A stretch of 64,000 nucleotides of DNA. It comes from VRUE01 sp963753245 (lineage in GTDB: Bacteria > Actinomycetota > Thermoleophilia > Solirubrobacterales > 70-9). Every line of letters begins with the position of its first letter. Position 1 is the first letter of the stretch. Below, one piece after another: positions 1-10,935 of this stretch. The notes under the pieces are model-generated. The model saw only the letters and a program-made list of their open reading frames with translations. It was not told where the DNA came from and did no database searches. The stretch covers positions 682,001 to 746,000 of the forward strand of contig CAVWBK010000002.1 in the NCBI GenBank assembly GCA_963753245.1, in the 5' to 3' direction. Position numbers and translations under genes: made by a program.

Positions 1-81
1 GTCGGTGTGGGCGGAGATTACCTCGACGATGTCCGCCGCCTGCTTGACCCGCTCGAGGCTCTCGGCCGAGATCAGCGCCAT
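1..81 (-). CDS. dnaG: DNA primase DnaG, N-terminal fragment (runs off window)
   Basis: Only the first 27 codons are in the window. They read from ATG at 81 and include ERVKQAADIVEVISAHTD, which matches the start of bacterial DnaG primases just before the zinc-binding domain. The ATG overlaps the TAA stop of dgt by one base (TAATG), so the two genes are probably translationally coupled. A dgt-dnaG pair is a known actinobacterial arrangement. The zinc finger and TOPRIM domain lie outside the window, so the call rests on this short stretch plus context. Confidence 0.75.
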   Translation of the reverse strand, partial: MALISAESLERVKQAADIVEVISAHTD

Positions 82-1097
82 TAGAAGCGCGCCTCCTCGG
101 GCACGGTCAGCTCGGTAAATCTGGCGATGCAGAAGCGATCGGTCATCCCCGCCAGGTAGTCGGTGACGCGCTGGCACTCGCTCGCCTCGGGTTCGAGCAG
201 CGGCGTCTCCTCGGGATGTGCCATGTAGTGATCGAATAGGCCGCGCACTGTGCGGCGCACCCGCTCCTGCTCACCGAGCGCCGCCTCGCCCAAATAGACG
301 CGGTCAAACATGAACTTGCGCAGGCGCAACATCGCCCCGCCGACCTCATCGCTTTGGGCGATATCGGCATCCTCGCCGGTCGATGAGTTGGCGACGATGT
401 CACCAACCAGGGTGTCGATCCGCTGCGAGCCGGTCGGCCCGAGCAGTTCGATCTCCGCCGTCGGCAGGTCCTGAGACCTCAGCACCCCGGCGCGCAGGGC
501 ATCGTCGATGTCGTGGTTGATGTAGGCGACACGATCGACGAGCTTCACGATCCGACCCTCGAGCGTCGCCGGCTTATTCGCCCCGGTGTGGTTGAGGATG
601 CCGTCGCGAACCGCCGCGGTGAGATTGAGCCCGGCGCCGTCGCGCTCGAGCACATCGACCACCCGCAGCGAGTGCTGGTTGTGCTTAAAGCCGCTCTCGC
701 AACGCTCCCGCAGGGCGGCATCGAGCGCCTCCTCGCCACTGTGACCAAAGGGCGGATGGCCGAGGTCGTGACCGAGCCCGATCGCCTCGGTCAGGTCCTC
801 GTTTAGGGCGAGCGCGCGGGCGACGGTGCGGGCGATCCCGCAAGCCTCCAGGGTGTGGGTGAGGCGGGTCCGGTAGTGATCGCCCTCGGGGGCGATGAAG
901 ACCTGGGTCTTGTGCTTGAGGCGTCTGAACGCCTTCGAGTGGACGATGCGGTCGCGGTCGCGCTGAAAGGGGGTGCGCAGCGGGCTGTCGGCCTCAGCCT
1001 TGAGGCGCTCGGCGGGATAGGACGGCGTCGCCGCCTCTGAGAGAAACTCTGCCTCCCAGGCGCGGACACGATCCTCGAGATTGGCGGTTGCCTGCAC
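81..1097 (-). CDS. dgt: deoxyguanosinetriphosphate triphosphohydrolase-like protein (dNTPase)
   Basis: This HD-superfamily dNTP triphosphohydrolase cleaves dNTPs to nucleoside and triphosphate and so adjusts the DNA precursor pool. The metal-binding HD motif is clear: a His in THTLE near residue 81 and the GHDLGHPPFGH segment near residues 109-118. The reading frame is open back to 1316, but that extension lies inside recO and is arginine-rich with no family similarity. The GTG at 1097 begins about ten residues before the conserved RAWEAEFL region and gives 338 residues, normal for the short dGTPase-like class. It is followed by dnaG with a 1-bp overlap. Confidence 0.9.
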   Translation of the reverse strand: MQATANLEDRVRAWEAEFLSEAATPSYPAERLKAEADSPLRTPFQRDRDRIVHSKAFRRLKHKTQVFIAPEGDHYRTRLTHTLEACGIARTVARALALNEDLTEAIGLGHDLGHPPFGHSGEEALDAALRERCESGFKHNQHSLRVVDVLERDGAGLNLTAAVRDGILNHTGANKPATLEGRIVKLVDRVAYINHDIDDALRAGVLRSQDLPTAEIELLGPTGSQRIDTLVGDIVANSSTGEDADIAQSDEVGGAMLRLRKFMFDRVYLGEAALGEQERVRRTVRGLFDHYMAHPEETPLLEPEASECQRVTDYLAGMTDRFCIARFTELTVPEEARF

Positions 1098-1140
1098 CCT
1101 TGCGATCCTAGTGCCCCGCCGATTGGCATCGACCCGGCGC

Positions 1141-1866
1141 TCAGGCGGCCGGTCGCAGCTGCACGTGCGCGTGATGCTCGAGCGTCGCGCCGACCGCCCG
1201 CTCGACCTGGCGCAGATCCCTCTCCCCCGCCTCGGGCGCCTCGGCAAGCGGGTTTGCGATTGCCCCGACCATGAAGCGATGAGCCGCCTCAGAGAGCGGA
1301 AAGGATCCGGCCTCACAGGCGGCGCAGACGACCCCCCCGGCGGCGCCGGAGAAACCGCTCAGGTGGTCGGCCTCCCCGCAGCGCGCGCAGGAGGCCAACT
1401 CCGGTGCAAACCCCGCGGCGAGCGCCAGCTTGAGACGGAAGGAGAGCGCGGTCTCAACTCCACTCAAACGACCCTGGGCCGGGTCATCGAGTAGGGCGAG
1501 ATAGCGGCAGAGCAGGTTGTAGGCATGCGGATTGGGCTCACTTGAATCGAGCAGCCGCAACACCGCGTCGCAGGCGCGGGCGCCGGCATTCAGAGCAGCG
1601 GCCGAGGAGCGCAAGCGGGGGTAGCCATCAACGGTGGCGACGTTGGTCACCGTGAGCAGCTCCCCGCGGCCTTCGTGGAGCAGAAGGTCGAGTCGGAAGA
1701 AGGGCTCAAGTCGCCCCCCGAAGCGCGAGCGAGGTTTGCGCACGCCCTTGGCGATCGCCCCGACCCGCCCGCGCGCCACCGAGTAGAGGTGAAGGATGCG
1801 ATCGGCCTCGCCATAGCGGATGCTGCGCAGGACGATCGCCTCGGTCTTAACCGTCTTTCCGGGCAC
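1141..1866 (-). CDS. recO: DNA repair protein RecO
   Basis: RecO (241 residues) helps load RecA on SSB-coated DNA in the RecFOR gap-repair pathway. The N-terminal OB-fold starts TEAIVLRSIRYGEADRIL, typical of the family. The C-terminal part has a four-cysteine zinc motif at about C160, C163, C181 and C184. The ATG at 1866 lies just before the conserved TEAIVL block. It sits 36 bp after mutM and 43 bp before the chosen dgt start, all on one strand, so the genes may be co-transcribed. Confidence 0.93.
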   Translation of the reverse strand: MPGKTVKTEAIVLRSIRYGEADRILHLYSVARGRVGAIAKGVRKPRSRFGGRLEPFFRLDLLLHEGRGELLTVTNVATVDGYPRLRSSAAALNAGARACDAVLRLLDSSEPNPHAYNLLCRYLALLDDPAQGRLSGVETALSFRLKLALAAGFAPELASCARCGEADHLSGFSGAAGGVVCAACEAGSFPLSEAAHRFMVGAIANPLAEAPEAGERDLRQVERAVGATLEHHAHVQLRPAA

Positions 1867-1902
1867 GTTTCCTAGGTTGCCCGGCGGACCGGACGGCGCG
1901 AC

Positions 1903-2817
1903 CTACTGCGAGCGCGAGGCCGCCGTGCGGCGGCGTGGCCTACGGCGCAACCGCACCTGACAGGCCGGGCAGAAGTAGGTCGAGCGACCGCTGACCACGA
2001 TTCGCGAGATCGGCCCACCGCAGTTCGGGCAGGGCTCCCCCTCACGGGTGTGGACGAGGAACTCATCCTGCATCGTTCCCTTCTCTCCGCGCCCATCAAG
2101 GTAGTCATCGATCGAAGCCCCACCCCGCTCAAGGCCCGCTTCCAGCGCGGCGATGACAGCGTCGCGCAGCGCCCGGTGGTGCTCGGCGCGCATCGAGCCG
2201 GCCGGCGAGAGCGGGTGCAGTCGGGCGCGGTAGAGGGCCTCGTCGGCATAGATGTTGCCGACGCCGGCGATCCGCGCCTGGTCGAGCAGAAATGACTTGA
2301 GCGGCGCCGTGCGACCTTCGGCCTGCGCGCCCAGCAACTCGGGCGTGAACTCGGCTGAGAGCGGCTCGACGCCGAGCGGCTCAAAGCGCGCAGGCAGCTC
2401 GGCATCAGCGATCAGGAAGGCCTCGCCGAAACGACGCGGATCGGTGAACCAGAGCTCGCGACCCTCGCCGAGCACGAAACGGGCGCGCAGATGGCGCGCC
2501 AAGGACGAGCGCTCGCCCTCATAGAGGCGCATTCCCGCGGCGGGATCCAGCTTCTCATCGCCGTCGACCAGAATCAGATTGCCGGTCATCCGCAGGTGCA
2601 TGACCAGAGTCTGCGAGCAATCGAGCGCCAGTAGCAGGTACTTACCGCGCCGTCCGAGTCCCTCGATCATCCGTCCCGAGACCGCCGCCTGCAGCTGCGC
2701 CGGAGCGACCGGCCGACACCAGCGCGGATCGAGCACCTCGAGGCTCTCAATTCGCCTGCCTTCCAACTCGGGCTCGAGCTGTCGACAAACGGTCTCAACC
2801 TCGGGCAACTCGGGCAT
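1903..2817 (-). CDS. mutM: formamidopyrimidine-DNA glycosylase (Fpg/MutM)
   Basis: This bifunctional glycosylase/AP lyase removes 8-oxoguanine and formamidopyrimidines. The start MPELPEVETV is diagnostic: Pro2 becomes the N-terminal nucleophile after Met removal and Glu3 is the partner acid. A C-terminal zinc finger is present at about C263, C266, C283 and C286. A basic arginine-rich tail of some 18 residues follows the finger, slightly longer than usual, giving 304 residues against a typical 270-295. It lies upstream of recO on the same strand. Confidence 0.95.
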   Translation of the reverse strand: MPELPEVETVCRQLEPELEGRRIESLEVLDPRWCRPVAPAQLQAAVSGRMIEGLGRRGKYLLLALDCSQTLVMHLRMTGNLILVDGDEKLDPAAGMRLYEGERSSLARHLRARFVLGEGRELWFTDPRRFGEAFLIADAELPARFEPLGVEPLSAEFTPELLGAQAEGRTAPLKSFLLDQARIAGVGNIYADEALYRARLHPLSPAGSMRAEHHRALRDAVIAALEAGLERGGASIDDYLDGRGEKGTMQDEFLVHTREGEPCPNCGGPISRIVVSGRSTYFCPACQVRLRRRPRRRTAASRSQ

Positions 2818-3059
2818 CGCCCTGTTCTACCGGATCTGGCGTCGAGGATTCCCGACCGCTCGACCGAATCGCTCGCCAATCTCGGCAACAAGCCTCCGGC
2901 CAGTCCGCTGGCCGCGCAAAACTGTGCGACCCGCTTCCAGGGCGAACATCTCTCCTGGCCCGGCGCCTATCGAGCCGCGATCGCCATCGATCATTGGACG
3001 GCGATGTGCCTGTCTCACACCTTGCCCAGGAGGGAAGCAACACCGCCAGCCATACTCCG

Positions 3060-4154
3060 ATGATGCGCATCCGCGCCCTCGGAATACTGGTTTTCCTGCT
3101 GCTGGTGGCGCTGCCCTCCTGCGCAAGCGCCGCCGCCAAGCCCTGGATCGGGGTCGCCGGCAATCACCTGGTTGACAAGGCCGGGCGACCGATTCGGCTC
3201 TTTGGTGTCAATCGTTCCGGGCCCGAGTACCGCTGCGTGGAAGACGACAGCATCTTCGAGGGCCCCACCGACGCCGCTTCGATTGCAGCGATGAAGAGCT
3301 GGCGGATAAACGCGGTGCGCTTGCCGCTGAATGAGAGCTGCTGGCTCGGGATCAACGGGGTCGACCCGAACGTCAGTGGCGAGGCCTACCGGGTCGCAAT
3401 CATCGGTTACGTCAAGGCGCTCGAGCGAGCCGGCCTCTACGTGATCCTCGATCTGCACTGGGCCGCCCCGGGGACCAACCAGGCGAGCGGCCTGATCCCT
3501 TTGCCCGACGCCGAACACGCGCCGGCGTTTTGGTCAAGCGTCGCCAGCACCTTCCGCGACGATCACAGCCTGCTCTTTGACCTCTACAACGAGCCCCATG
3601 ATGTGAGCTGGGAATGCTGGTCGGCGCCCTGCACCGTGCACGACAGATGGTTTGGTGACTATCCGGCCACCGGCCTGCCCCAACTCTTGGAAGTGGTGCG
3701 CGCCACCGGCGCCCGCCAACCGGTGATGCTCGGCGGATTGGATTGGGCGCGTGACCTCGAAGGCTGGCTTGAACACGTGCCGGCCGACCCCGCGCACGCG
3801 ATCGTCGCCTCAAACCACAGCTATGACTTCTCCGCCTGCTACTCGAGCTGTCGAGCCGCCCTGGTGCAGATCGCCAAGCGCTATCCGGTGATCACCGGTG
3901 AGCTCGGTGAGGGCAATTGCCGCCACCGCTACATCGACCCCTACATGCGTTGGGCCGATCGCCACGGGATCTCCTATCTGGGCTGGGCCTGGGATACGGG
4001 ACCGGGCTGGAGCTGCAAGGAAGGTCCCTCGCTGATCACCAACTACGGCGGGCACCCGACCCAAATGGGGGTCGGCTTGCGTCGCCACCTGCGTGCGATC
4101 CGCCCCGCGCCCGGGGCGCAGCCGCAATCAGTGCCCGCTGGGCTCAGGCGCTAG
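3060..4154 (+). CDS. secreted glycoside hydrolase family 5 (cellulase-like)
   Basis: The protein is an exported GH5-type endoglycanase. It begins with a signal peptide: MMRIRALG, then a Leu/Val-rich core ending SCASAAA. The (beta/alpha)8 catalytic domain contains the acid/base motif LYNEPHD near residue 177 and the likely nucleophile Glu in VITGELGEGN near residue 280. Several cysteine pairs suggest disulfides. The frame is open from a TTG at 2994, but the paired ATGs at 3060/3063 directly precede the signal peptide. An AGGAGG at about 3029 is too far upstream to be a normal ribosome site. The gene is divergent from mutM and convergent with xerD. Substrate (cellulose, mannan or other beta-glucan) cannot be read from sequence alone. 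Confidence 0.85.
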   Translation: MMRIRALGILVFLLLVALPSCASAAAKPWIGVAGNHLVDKAGRPIRLFGVNRSGPEYRCVEDDSIFEGPTDAASIAAMKSWRINAVRLPLNESCWLGINGVDPNVSGEAYRVAIIGYVKALERAGLYVILDLHWAAPGTNQASGLIPLPDAEHAPAFWSSVASTFRDDHSLLFDLYNEPHDVSWECWSAPCTVHDRWFGDYPATGLPQLLEVVRATGARQPVMLGGLDWARDLEGWLEHVPADPAHAIVASNHSYDFSACYSSCRAALVQIAKRYPVITGELGEGNCRHRYIDPYMRWADRHGISYLGWAWDTGPGWSCKEGPSLITNYGGHPTQMGVGLRRHLRAIRPAPGAQPQSVPAGLRR

Positions 4155-4273
4155 CTCGCCGGGTAACTCGGCAACGATGCCCCGCAGTGCGGGGGGCCGT
4201 CCCGCGGCACTCCCTTCTGCTCGATGTGAGTGCCGCGATCGCCCCCAATCGGGCGAGAATGCCCTCCGCTCGC

Positions 4274-5242
4274 TCAGTCGACCTTGGCGCGCGGATGGGC
4301 GCGAAAGTAGACGACCTTCAACTGCTCGCCGGAGAGGTGGGTGTACATCTGGGTTGTCGAGATATCGGCGTGGCCGAGCATCTCCTGTACCGCACGCAGG
4401 TCACAGCCCCCCGCCAGGAGGTGGGTGGCAAAGCTGTGACGAAGGGTGTGGGGGCTCATCTGTCCCCCCAAACCGGCGGCGCGGGCGTGGCGCTGGACGA
4501 TTTTGTAAAGGCCCTGACGGCTGAGTGGCCCGCCGCGGAAATTGACGAACAGCCTGGCCTCGTGGCGCTCGCCGATCAGCTTCGGGCGGCCGCTTCGCAG
4601 GTAGACGCTGATCGCTGCGATCGCCTTGCGACCGAGCGGCACCAGCCGTTCCTTGGAGCCCTTGCCGCGCGCGCGCAGGAATCCCTGACGAGTGTCGATA
4701 TCGGCCAGCTCGAGTCCGATTGTCTCTGAGGCGCGCAGACCGCACGCATACATCACCTCCAGCAGGGCGCGATCGCGCAGCACCGTCGGCTCGTCTCCGC
4801 GCGGGGCGGCGAGCAGCTTCTGGACCTCGGCGTAGTTGAGGACCTGGGGCAGCTTCCTGGTCCGCCGCGGAGCACTCAGCACCGCGGTCGGATCATCGGC
4901 GATCAGCTCATCGCGGCGCAGGTGTTTATAGAAGGAACGCAGGCAGGCGGCCTTGCGGTGAATGGTCGCCGCCGAACAGGGAGGACGACCATTTCCGGTC
5001 GCCAGATCGGCGAGAAACTCGGCGATCTCGGGAGGGCGGACCTTGAGCGCGTCAAGCTCGTGCGCGGCGAGGAATTCCCCGTACTGGAGCAGATCGGTGC
5101 GATAGGCGTTCAGCGTGTTGCGCGAGAGGCCACGCTCGAGCTCCAGATAGGAGAGGAAGTCAAGGACCAGGCCCTCAAAGCGCGCCGCGGCCCCCGGGCT
5201 GCTTGCCGGGCGCGATTGCACCGGCTTGATCGCAATAGCCAT
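4274..5242 (-). CDS. xerD: tyrosine recombinase XerD
   Basis: This is the chromosome-dimer-resolution recombinase. It has an N-terminal SAM-like core-binding domain (FLSYLELERGLSRNTL) and a C-terminal catalytic domain. All catalytic residues are visible: Arg about 170 (CGLRASE), Lys about 194 (GKGSKER), His265 and Arg268 (HTLRHSFATH), His291 (LGHADIS) and the nucleophile Tyr300 (QMYTH). The ATG at 5242 was chosen because the upstream ATG-like extension would overlap the neighbouring gene and because a GGGAGAAG ribosome site precedes it. Length 322 fits XerD. The position next to pyrG/recN/tlyA genes matches mycobacterial xerD rather than a phage integrase. Confidence 0.92.
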   Translation of the reverse strand: MAIAIKPVQSRPASSPGAAARFEGLVLDFLSYLELERGLSRNTLNAYRTDLLQYGEFLAAHELDALKVRPPEIAEFLADLATGNGRPPCSAATIHRKAACLRSFYKHLRRDELIADDPTAVLSAPRRTRKLPQVLNYAEVQKLLAAPRGDEPTVLRDRALLEVMYACGLRASETIGLELADIDTRQGFLRARGKGSKERLVPLGRKAIAAISVYLRSGRPKLIGERHEARLFVNFRGGPLSRQGLYKIVQRHARAAGLGGQMSPHTLRHSFATHLLAGGCDLRAVQEMLGHADISTTQMYTHLSGEQLKVVYFRAHPRAKVD

Positions 5243-5267
5243 GCCGGGTGCTTCTCCCGAGCGGTCC

Positions 5268-6335
5268 TCATCCCTTGCTGCGCAAGGCGCCACCCGCGGC
5301 CAGCGCGGCGGCGAAAAACAGCGGGTCCTCCTCGATTCCGCGCCCCATTGTCTGGGCCGGTAGGCCCGAGGCGGCGTAACCGGCGAGGTCGGCGCGCTCC
5401 TCGCGCAAACGGTGGCGCCACCCGCAGGCCTCGGCGAGGATCGCGATCGGGACCGCCTCCCCGGCGGGCACCGGGACCTGCACCGGCGCGAGCAGCATCG
5501 AGATCACGGTCAGAGTGTGGTGGCTGACGCCGCGATGGCGCTCCCGCGGATCCGCGCCGGAGAGCCGTGGTGAGAGCAGGGTCGGCAGACCGAGGGCGAG
5601 CGCCGCGTGGGCTGTGTCCAGGGCGGCGATTCCACCGTGTCCGAGCCTCGTCTCGGAACCGATGATCCCCGGACCGGGACCGGCGAGGACCGCGTCCCAG
5701 CCGAGCCTCGGGCCGGCCGCCTCGAGGGCGGCGGCGACCGAGAGCGCCTCATGCTCGCCGCCGTAGGCGGGCGCCGCGGTCAGGTGACCGCAGAGCAGGC
5801 CGCGCTCACGCAGCTCGAGCACGTCGCGGCTGAGCGAGCCCGGTAGCGCGCCACCGCCGGTCTGAACGTAGCCGACTCTCAGGCCCGGCTGCAGCTGCGC
5901 GGCCGACCAGGCCGCCGGCGCCAGGTGCCCATGCAGGGGCAAGACGAGCACCGGCGTCGACGCGCCTGCGCTCTGCGCTGGGCCGCGAAGGCCTCGCTGC
6001 TCGCCGGCATCCTCGCTGGACTCAACCGGATCGACGGGATGCTGGATCGAGGTGTAGTTCAGCTTCATCACGTGAGGGGGCTCGCCCGAGCTCGCTTCCG
6101 GCCCGGGGACTGCGCCGCCCAGACCGCGGCTGAGGTTGACGTGGATGACGTCATAGCCACCGGAGCCGAGGCCCAGATCAAGGGCGGCGACGTTGACGAT
6201 GACCTCATCCCCCGCGCGCATCTCGCCGAGCAGGCCGCGGTCGGCCCAGGCGGGCCGGCGCTCGCCGTCGACCGCGACTGTCAGCGGCGCCTCGGCGACG
6301 ATTACCGCGCGCCGCAGCTGCAGCCGGCCGCTCAC
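5268..6335 (-). CDS. DUF3866 family protein
   Basis: This 355-residue soluble protein matches the uncharacterised DUF3866 family as I remember it. The recognisable blocks are DVIHVNLSRGLGG and HVMKLNYTSIQHPV in the first third, and GVSHHTLTVISMLLAPVQV in the C-terminal half. No catalytic motif is obvious, although conserved His and Gly clusters (GPGPGIIGSETRLGHGG) look like a binding pocket. The ATG overlaps the stop of the M20 peptidase gene by 4 bp and xerD follows after 25 bp, so it is part of one transcription unit. Function is unknown; members are often found near xerD and cell-envelope genes. Confidence 0.8.
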   Translation of the reverse strand: MSGRLQLRRAVIVAEAPLTVAVDGERRPAWADRGLLGEMRAGDEVIVNVAALDLGLGSGGYDVIHVNLSRGLGGAVPGPEASSGEPPHVMKLNYTSIQHPVDPVESSEDAGEQRGLRGPAQSAGASTPVLVLPLHGHLAPAAWSAAQLQPGLRVGYVQTGGGALPGSLSRDVLELRERGLLCGHLTAAPAYGGEHEALSVAAALEAAGPRLGWDAVLAGPGPGIIGSETRLGHGGIAALDTAHAALALGLPTLLSPRLSGADPRERHRGVSHHTLTVISMLLAPVQVPVPAGEAVPIAILAEACGWRHRLREERADLAGYAASGLPAQTMGRGIEEDPLFFAAALAAGGALRSKG

Positions 6336-7459
6336 TCCACGGCCGCGGGGCGCTGCTCGGCGGCCGCCGCGACGATCCCCTCACAGACCTCGAGCATCTT
6401 GTCGAGGCTCTTGGCCGAAACGGACTCCTCAGCAGTGTGCACGGAGTCTGTTCCATTTGAGAGCAGGACGCAGTCGTAGCCGCCGAGGCGCAGAGCGTTG
6501 GCGTCACTGCCACCGCCGATCGCGACCCTGCGCGGTTGCAGACCGGCACCGTGCAATCCGCTCTCGGCCAGCGCCAGGGCCCTCGAGGAGGAGGGCAGCT
6601 GATAGCCACGGAAGAGCTCTTCGATCTGCACGTCGACGTCGCAACCGTGCTCACTGGCCCCCCACGAGCAGGCCTCGGCGATCTCGCCGGCCAGCGACGC
6701 GGCGCGCTCGGCGTCGAGACTGCGCGCCTCGGCGTGAATGCTGCAGCGTCCGGGAACCACGTTGCCAGAGGTGCCGCCGGAGATCAGGCCGACGTTAGCC
6801 GTCGTGCCCTCCTCGACTCTGCCCAGACGCATCCGCGCGATCGCCTCGGCGGCAGCCGCGATCGCGCTGGCGCCGTCCTCGGGTCGAACTCCCGCGTGGG
6901 CCTCGACCCCGACAAAATCGGCGAGGATCTTTTGCTGGGTTGGGGTCAAGACCACGACCTCCCCGACCGAGCCGGCGTGGTCGAGGACGAAGCCGCACTC
7001 CGAGCGCAGGCTCGAGACATCGAAGGCCTTGGCTCCGCGCAGCCCCTGCTCCTCGGCGACCGTGAGCAAGAGCTCGATCCCGACCGGCGGCGGCTCCGGC
7101 GCCTTCGCAAAGCGGGCGATCAGCTCGATGAAGACGGCGACCGCCGCCTTGTTGTCGGCGCCCAGGATCGTCTCTCCGCGACTCCGAAATACGCCTTCGT
7201 CCTCGATGACTTCGACCTGTCCGCGGTGCGGGACGGTGTCGAGGTGAGCACAGAACATGACCCACCCTGCGCCCCTCCCCGGCAGGCGTGCCAAAAGATT
7301 GCCGGCACCGGCTTCGGCCTGAGCGGCGACGTCGTCCTCGCTGACCTCAAGGCCGAGCGCCCGCAGCTCGGCGGCCAGCGTGTCGGCGATCTCGCGCTCC
7401 TCGCCGGTCGGGCTGCGGATCTCGCAGAGTCGGACGAAGGTCTCCTGCAGCCGCTCCAT
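6332..7459 (-). CDS. M20-family metallopeptidase, PepT-like
   Basis: This is a di-zinc exopeptidase of the M20/PepT type, likely a tripeptidase or dipeptidase in the cytoplasm. The metal site is visible: His in AHLDTVPH near residue 71, Asp in GADNKAAVA near 120 and the Glu pair in LLTVAEEQGLRG near 155. A dimerisation domain containing AHAGVRPEDGASA sits between the two halves of the catalytic domain. Length 375 is normal. Its TGA overlaps the start of the DUF3866 gene (4 bp) and it follows pyrG by 55 bp. Confidence 0.85.
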   Translation of the reverse strand: MERLQETFVRLCEIRSPTGEEREIADTLAAELRALGLEVSEDDVAAQAEAGAGNLLARLPGRGAGWVMFCAHLDTVPHRGQVEVIEDEGVFRSRGETILGADNKAAVAVFIELIARFAKAPEPPPVGIELLLTVAEEQGLRGAKAFDVSSLRSECGFVLDHAGSVGEVVVLTPTQQKILADFVGVEAHAGVRPEDGASAIAAAAEAIARMRLGRVEEGTTANVGLISGGTSGNVVPGRCSIHAEARSLDAERAASLAGEIAEACSWGASEHGCDVDVQIEELFRGYQLPSSSRALALAESGLHGAGLQPRRVAIGGGSDANALRLGGYDCVLLSNGTDSVHTAEESVSAKSLDKMLEVCEGIVAAAAEQRPAAVE

Positions 7460-7514
7460 CTGGGGAAGGCTAGTTCAGGCTGATCTCAGGCGCCGATGGC
7501 GCCGGTGCCCCCGC

Positions 7515-9193
<1,679 letters not shown>

Positions 9194-9197
<4 letters not shown>

Positions 9198-10030
9198 TCT
9201 CTGCCGAGCGAGTCTAGCCAGCGCAGTGGCGGAAGCGAATCGACCGTCTCAGAAATAGATCGCAACTCGCCGTAAATCGTCAGGGCGGCGACGGCGGCGA
9301 GCGCGATCAGCCGGCTGTTTGGGTCCAGAGTGGTCAAGAGCCAGACGCCGGCGATCGCGCCGAGCAGGTTCGAACCGGTGTCGCCGAGCATCGCCCGCTC
9401 GCGCAGGGTGAACCAGGCGCCGACCGCGACCGGGCCGACGAAGATGCCGAGCAGCTCGAGCGGGGCCAGGGTCCAGGCTCCCAGGCAGAGGCCGGCGCCC
9501 ACCGCCGCCAGTCCCTTCTCGGCCCGCCCGGGGCGAAGATCGAGCAGGTTGAAGAGATTGGTTGCAAGGATCAGTAGGGCGACATCGGCGAGGTAGCGCC
9601 ACGATTCGAGCCCGCGCCCGGAGACCACGTAGGCGGCGAGCGCGAGGGCGCCGATTGCCTTGATCGCGCCGGTCGAGAACCGGCCCTGGCGCAGCGCCCG
9701 CCAGTGACCACGCCAGCCGCGGGGCGAGTCTGAGGCCGCTCCCCTGCCCAGCGAGTCGTCGAGGAAGCCGAGAAAGACGACGCCGAGCAGATAGGGGATC
9801 CAGCGACGCAGTTCGGGGTCGAGTAGTTCGAGGTCGGCCCGGTTGTTTAGGAAGGCAAGCGGCGCCAGCGCGACCAGCGCCGCGGTCGCCAGCACCGCAC
9901 CGAGCGGGAAGCCGACCAGCCGGCCGCGATAGTTCTCGCGCGTGAGTCCGGCCTCAAGCAGACCGCGTACCCCGGCCGGGATCAGCAGCAGCGCGAGCGC
10001 GAGCGCGACCGGGAGCCCGACCCAGCTCAC
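9194..10030 (-). CDS. MraY/WecA-like phospho-N-acetylhexosamine transferase (PNPT family)
   Basis: This 278-residue polytopic membrane protein has about eight to ten hydrophobic segments. It carries PNPT-family signatures: a GFLDDSLG acidic pair near residue 97, NLFNLLDLRPGR near 161 (the Asn/Asp motif of MraY/WecA) and LGDTGSNLLG near 215. Such enzymes transfer a sugar-1-phosphate from UDP-sugar to undecaprenyl phosphate. It is shorter than MraY (about 360) and is not in a mur operon, so a different lipid-linked glycan is likely. It overlaps both the SteB-like gene and pyrG by 4 bp, tying it to a putative envelope/cell-separation cluster. Substrate is unknown. Confidence 0.75.
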
Positions 10031-10899
10031 TTGGGATGTTCGGGCGCCAGCAGGTCCGGAAGCAGCCGATCGGCACTCCCCTTGATCCCAAAGCTTCCCT
10101 GGGCGCCGAGCAGGGAGAAGATCGTCGCCAACCGACCGGCGACGAGGTCGACATCGTCGACGCTCGATAGGTCGTTGGCCTGAAAGAAGGAGACCGAGGA
10201 GGATTCAGCGGTCGAGCTCTCGACCCCAACCGCGGGGGTCTTGGTCGCGACTATGCCACTCATCAACCCGGTTTCAAGCTCGCCGGCCGAGGTGCGCTGG
10301 ATCGATCCCATATTTTCGGGCGGATCGCGGACGATGATCAGCCCGTCGAGGGCACCGAAGTTGCCGCTGGCCCGGGAGAAGAGGTGGCTGCGCACCTGTT
10401 CGAGCAGGGTGCCGCCGCGCACCATCTGGCGACCGAGTCCGACCCCAAGGGTAGTCAGCGTCATCGGGTTCTTGGCGAGAGAGGCGAAGCGCGTCTTCGA
10501 GAGGTCGCCGGCCAGACCGTGCAGGTCCAGAGGCTCGCGGACGACCCCGACCCCGACCAGTCGACCGCCGGTCGGCCCGAGCGCGTCCTCGATCGAGCCC
10601 GAGACATCGCCCGGCAGGTTACCGAGGGCGAGCAGCCCGATCCGGCGCCCTTTTAGCTGACCGCGAACGAGGACCGGGTAGACGTGCCCGGCAAACTCAT
10701 TGGCACGGCCCAGTTCTTCGCTCAGCTGGTCGGCTCGGTCGCGGGCATCCTGCAGGTTGCCGGTTAGGCTGTGCTCGAGATCGCGCCTGGTGCTGTTCAG
10801 CGTGTCGCCGCCGAACTCGGCGCCGATCAGGATCCCGATCGCCAGCGACAGAAAGACCGCGATCAGAGAGGTGGCGTGGTAGCGCGCGCTGTAGCCCAT
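10027..10899 (-). CDS. SteB/MctB-like copper-transporter-family membrane protein
   Basis: The 290-residue protein has one N-terminal transmembrane segment (ATSLIAVFLSLAIGILIGAE) followed by a predicted coiled coil (about residues 35-70) and a globular extracytoplasmic domain. This matches the MctB/SteB family, described in mycobacteria as a copper-handling outer-membrane protein and in corynebacteria as a partner of SteA in cell separation. The position between a steA homologue and pyrG supports the assignment. It overlaps the downstream PNPT gene by 4 bp (ATGA). Whether it handles copper or acts in division cannot be told here. Confidence 0.75.
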   Translation of the reverse strand: MGYSARYHATSLIAVFLSLAIGILIGAEFGGDTLNSTRRDLEHSLTGNLQDARDRADQLSEELGRANEFAGHVYPVLVRGQLKGRRIGLLALGNLPGDVSGSIEDALGPTGGRLVGVGVVREPLDLHGLAGDLSKTRFASLAKNPMTLTTLGVGLGRQMVRGGTLLEQVRSHLFSRASGNFGALDGLIIVRDPPENMGSIQRTSAGELETGLMSGIVATKTPAVGVESSTAESSSVSFFQANDLSSVDDVDLVAGRLATIFSLLGAQGSFGIKGSADRLLPDLLAPEHPK

Positions 10900-10935
10900 C
10901 AGCGCGCCAAGGCTAGATGGTCACCGCCGGCGGCG

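Noticed and set aside
2945..2960. ACATCTCTCCTGG upstream of the GH5 gene resembles the start of the hairpin element.
   Set aside because: Similarity stops after about 12 bases and there is no following leader or GC hairpin.
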